Assembly (NCBI GenBank): GCA_028289725.1
Contig: JANQOH010000368.1
Coordinates: 1-16,584 of the forward strand
Direction of reading: 5' to 3'
DNA: 16,584 bases
Source of the DNA: Alphaproteobacteria bacterium
Lineage (GTDB): Bacteria > Pseudomonadota > Alphaproteobacteria > UBA7887
Shown in pieces: positions 14,710 through 16,584 of this stretch. Positions within the stretch are counted from its first letter, which is position 1. The number at the start of each line of letters is the position of its first letter. The notes below the pieces were generated by a model. The model was not told where the DNA came from. It saw only the letters and a list, made by a program, of their open reading frames with translations, and did not search any database. The translations under genes and the position numbers were made by a program.

Positions 14710-15613
14710 GAGTTTCCTTCACCGCAAGAGAGGGGCCGAATTCTTCCGATTCGCGCCGACGCGGCAGAAGAATGACGAAGCAACTGCCCTGATCGGGCTC
14801 ACTGTGGACCTCCACGTCTCCGCCATGCCGCTGCGCGATTTTCCTGACGATCGCGAGCCCCATGCCGGTGCCCTCATATTGGCCTTTGCCGTGGAGTCTG
14901 CGAAATGGCTGGAAAATCCGCTCGGCGAATTTTGGCTTGAAGCCGATACCGTTGTCCGCAATCGACAAGGCGACCAAGTTTTCTTCGCGCAGGTCAGCGG
15001 TGACATCAACCACCGGCGCCCGCGCGGAATGATGAAATTTGAGCGCGTTGGAAACCAAGTTTTGGATCAGTTGGCGAATTTGAACGGGATCCGCTTCGAT
15101 AATCGGCAACGAACCGATGTTCACGGTGCCCTTTTCGCGCCGGATTTGCTCGCCCAGGTCCGACACCACGGTTTGTGCCAGCGCGCCCAAATCGGTGGTC
15201 TCGAATGGCTTTGCCTGACTCGTCACGCGCGCATAGCGTAGTAGGTCACCGAGCAGTTCCAACATGCGCTCGCTGGCGCCGTTCATGCGATCGATGTAAT
15301 CGCGCCCGGTCTGGTCCAGCGTGTCGCCATATTCCTGGCTCAGAATGCGCCCGAACGAGATAACCTTCCGCAAGGGTTCTTGAAGGTCGTGCCCAGCAAT
15401 CGACGCGAACTGGTCCAATTCCTCGTTTGAGGTTTTCAGTGCCGCGTTTTTGTCGTCGAGTTCCTTGTACAAGGACCACATGACCTTGTGCGCGTCGTCC
15501 AACTGGCGACGTGTTTCCGCAAGCTGTTCGTCGACGGACGATTCTTCGCCATTTTGGGTGTCCGCAGCGTCCGAGATCGGCGCCGCGGTCACGGTCATGT
15601 CATCACCATGCAT
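14699..15613 (-). CDS. Soluble sensor histidine kinase
   Basis: A 304-residue histidine kinase with no membrane segment and no recognisable sensory domain. A short acidic N-terminus and a likely coiled coil (about 28-66) lead into the dimerisation helix ASIAGHDLQEPLRKV, with H75 as the phospho-acceptor. The ATPase domain has the N box NLVSNALKFH (185-194), G1 DNGIGF (220-225), F box FQPFRRL and G2 GTGMGLAIV (248-256), so it looks active. It probably receives its signal through a protein partner or the coiled coil. Starts at 15613 and 15598 are both possible; neither has a strong ribosome site. The stop overlaps the start of the REC-PAS-GGDEF gene, implying translational coupling and a cognate pair. 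Confidence 0.95.
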   Translation of the reverse strand: MHGDDMTVTAAPISDAADTQNGEESSVDEQLAETRRQLDDAHKVMWSLYKELDDKNAALKTSNEELDQFASIAGHDLQEPLRKVISFGRILSQEYGDTLDQTGRDYIDRMNGASERMLELLGDLLRYARVTSQAKPFETTDLGALAQTVVSDLGEQIRREKGTVNIGSLPIIEADPVQIRQLIQNLVSNALKFHHSARAPVVDVTADLREENLVALSIADNGIGFKPKFAERIFQPFRRLHGKGQYEGTGMGLAIVRKIAQRHGGDVEVHSEPDQGSCFVILLPRRRESEEFGPSLAVKETHAP

Positions 15614-15653
15614 CAGGCCACCCAGCCCGCTCGTTTCCAGGGTCCCTGCCGAA

Positions 15654-15683
15654 CCACGGGCGCACCGGTCCTGCCGCCCGTGG
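15654..15683. repeat. Intergenic inverted repeat with 9-base arms
   Basis: CCACGGGCG (15654-15662) and CGCCCGTGG (15675-15683) are perfect arms around a 12-base loop. It lies in the 146-base gap upstream of the kinase gene and downstream of the MORN gene. No T-run follows on either strand. It might be an RNA hairpin or a protein site; nothing decides between these. Confidence 0.4.
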
Positions 15684-15694
15684 GGTCAATCACG

Positions 15695-15720
15695 GCAATA
15701 AAATATAGGCCCGCCGGGCC
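15695..15720 (-). terminator. Probable rho-independent terminator of the MORN gene
   Basis: Read on the minus strand, GGCCC-GGC-GGGCC (15720 to 15708) forms a 5-base-pair GC stem directly followed by TATATTTTATT. It lies 40 bases after the MORN gene stop. The stem is short, but its position and T-rich tail fit an intrinsic terminator separating that gene from the kinase. Confidence 0.55.
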
Positions 15721-15759
15721 GAGGGACCATTGGCGCCGAATCGGCGACTGACGCCGGCC

Positions 15760-16509
15760 TCAGAACTCGCCTTCGATCCGATGCCCGTCGGGATAGATCC
15801 AAACCGCACTACCCTCTGGCTTGCCCGCTTTATAAGTGACCTCGACCCGCGTTCCGTCCTGATAGAGCAGCAGGCCGGGACCCTCTTGTTGGTCTTGCTG
15901 GAAAGTGCCTTCAAACCGGTCGCCATTGGGATAATGGATGGCGCCCTGGCCGTGCCGCTTACCGTTCTCATAGTCACCGACATACTTCACGCCGTCCGCC
16001 TGGGTATAGGTGCCGGTGCCATGGCGTTTGCCGTCCGCGTAGGCGCCCTCGTAAATATCGCCGTTGGCCATTTTGAAGACGCCCGCGCCTTCGCGCCGCC
16101 CGCTGACGAAATCGCCTTCGTAAACATGACCTTCGGCATATTCCAGCCGGCCCTGGCCATCCATTTCGCCGTCCGCGAAGGTTCCGACATAGCGGTCGCC
16201 GCTCGCGAATCGCAACTCGCCTTCGCCCTCACGCCGGCCTTCGATGAAAGCGCCTTCGTATACCGCGCCGTTGGCGAAGGTTAGCTTGCCCATGCCGTGC
16301 ATCTGGCCGTTCTCGAACGCGCCTTCATATTTGCTGCCGTTGCTGAACCAGAAAGTGCCGTCGCCGTGGCGTTCGCCGTCGACGAAATCGCCCTCATAGC
16401 GGTCGCCGTTCGGGTAAACGAAAATCCCGTCACCGGTAATCTTGTCCTCGATAAAGGCGCCTTCGTACTTGCCGCCATTGGCGTAAGTGATGGTGCCTTG
16501 GCCGTGCAT
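15760..16509 (-). CDS. MORN-repeat protein, N-terminus probably missing
   Basis: The visible 249 residues are made entirely of MORN repeats: ten full 23-residue units plus a 19-residue final unit, each of the form xHGxGxxxYxNGxxYEGxFxxGx (for example RHGDGTFWFSNGSKYEGAFE). MORN arrays form elongated beta-hairpin rods that bind proteins or membranes; bacterial roles are mostly unknown. The apparent start, MHGQGT at 16509, falls at the normal repeat boundary (compare MHGMGK in unit 4) with no signal peptide or ribosome site. The DNA beyond it folds back on itself, so I think this Met is internal and the real N-terminus is lost. The last two units are degenerate (VEVTYKAGK, SAVWIYPDG), which looks like a natural C-terminal cap. 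A terminator lies just downstream. Confidence 0.85.
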   Translation of the reverse strand: MHGQGTITYANGGKYEGAFIEDKITGDGIFVYPNGDRYEGDFVDGERHGDGTFWFSNGSKYEGAFENGQMHGMGKLTFANGAVYEGAFIEGRREGEGELRFASGDRYVGTFADGEMDGQGRLEYAEGHVYEGDFVSGRREGAGVFKMANGDIYEGAYADGKRHGTGTYTQADGVKYVGDYENGKRHGQGAIHYPNGDRFEGTFQQDQQEGPGLLLYQDGTRVEVTYKAGKPEGSAVWIYPDGHRIEGEF

Positions 16510-16584
16510 GCGGCCAAGGCACCATCACTTACGCCAATGGCGGCAAGTACGAAGGCGCCTTTATCGAGGACAAGATTACCGGGG
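16431..16584. repeat. Fold-back inverted repeat at the window end
   Basis: Bases 16511-16584 are the reverse complement of 16431-16504, with one mismatch (16432 against 16583), around a 6-base centre TGCATG (16505-16510). The right arm therefore re-encodes the first MORN unit on the plus strand (GQGTITYANGG and onward). A 74-base near-perfect hairpin inside a coding sequence, ending exactly at the window edge, is most simply an assembly or amplification fold-back artefact rather than a biological palindrome. Confidence 0.95.

Noticed and set aside
15760..16509. CRISPR-like array from the regular 69-base periodicity
   Set aside because: The period comes from 23-residue protein repeats; there are no identical repeats separated by unique spacers.
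16510..16584. Plus-strand coding of a MORN unit as evidence of a second, divergent MORN gene
   Set aside because: The bases are an inverted copy of the adjacent sequence and stop at the window edge; a fold-back artefact explains them.

Overview
The window reads as a GC-rich (roughly 60-65% by eye) proteobacterial chromosome fragment. The gene families and protein style, including the electron-transfer flavoprotein dehydrogenase, the PcaD-like lactonase, the PQQ-type dehydrogenase and a soluble kinase paired with a REC-PAS-GGDEF protein, suggest an alphaproteobacterium. I see no rRNA, tRNA, insertion sequence, phage gene or CRISPR array. Both ends look like contig ends: an amidase is cut at base 1, and the right edge folds back on itself as an inverted copy of the last gene.

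Layout: 1-1358 holds two minus-strand genes, a PcaD-like alpha/beta hydrolase followed by a truncated amidase. Divergent from them, 1474-3123 encodes electron-transfer flavoprotein:ubiquinone oxidoreductase. A short regulatory patch follows (a perfect CRP-type palindrome abutting a TACCCC-N4-GGGGTA palindrome), then a small secreted protein with a strong intrinsic terminator. Next come a secreted four-cysteine protein and a VOC-fold protein on the minus strand. From 4944 to 6967 a PQQ-type sugar/sorbosone dehydrogenase homologue and a beta-hydroxyacid dehydrogenase form a tight two-gene unit. After a lipoprotein (minus strand) comes a bifunctional ManC-type mannose-1-phosphate guanylyltransferase/mannose-6-phosphate isomerase for GDP-mannose supply, then a small secreted protein with twin CX3C motifs.

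The most unusual part is 9597-12483. A 64-residue two-helix membrane protein and the N-terminus of a 404-residue membrane protein are clear paralogues (29 of 54 residues identical by hand, no gaps). They flank a family VIII esterase/beta-lactamase-like gene on the opposite strand. The C-terminal half of the larger protein looks like the periplasmic P1 domain of SecD, but the SecD channel helices are absent. I know of no described function for this arrangement.

The last block, 12515-16509, is entirely minus strand: an incomplete protein of 11 consecutive 23-residue MORN repeats, a soluble histidine kinase overlapping a REC-PAS-GGDEF diguanylate cyclase (a probable cognate pair), and a class II aldolase/adducin-fold protein. 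No gene-free stretch exceeds 300 bases. The longest, 4148-4419, shows only weak imperfect inverted repeats.
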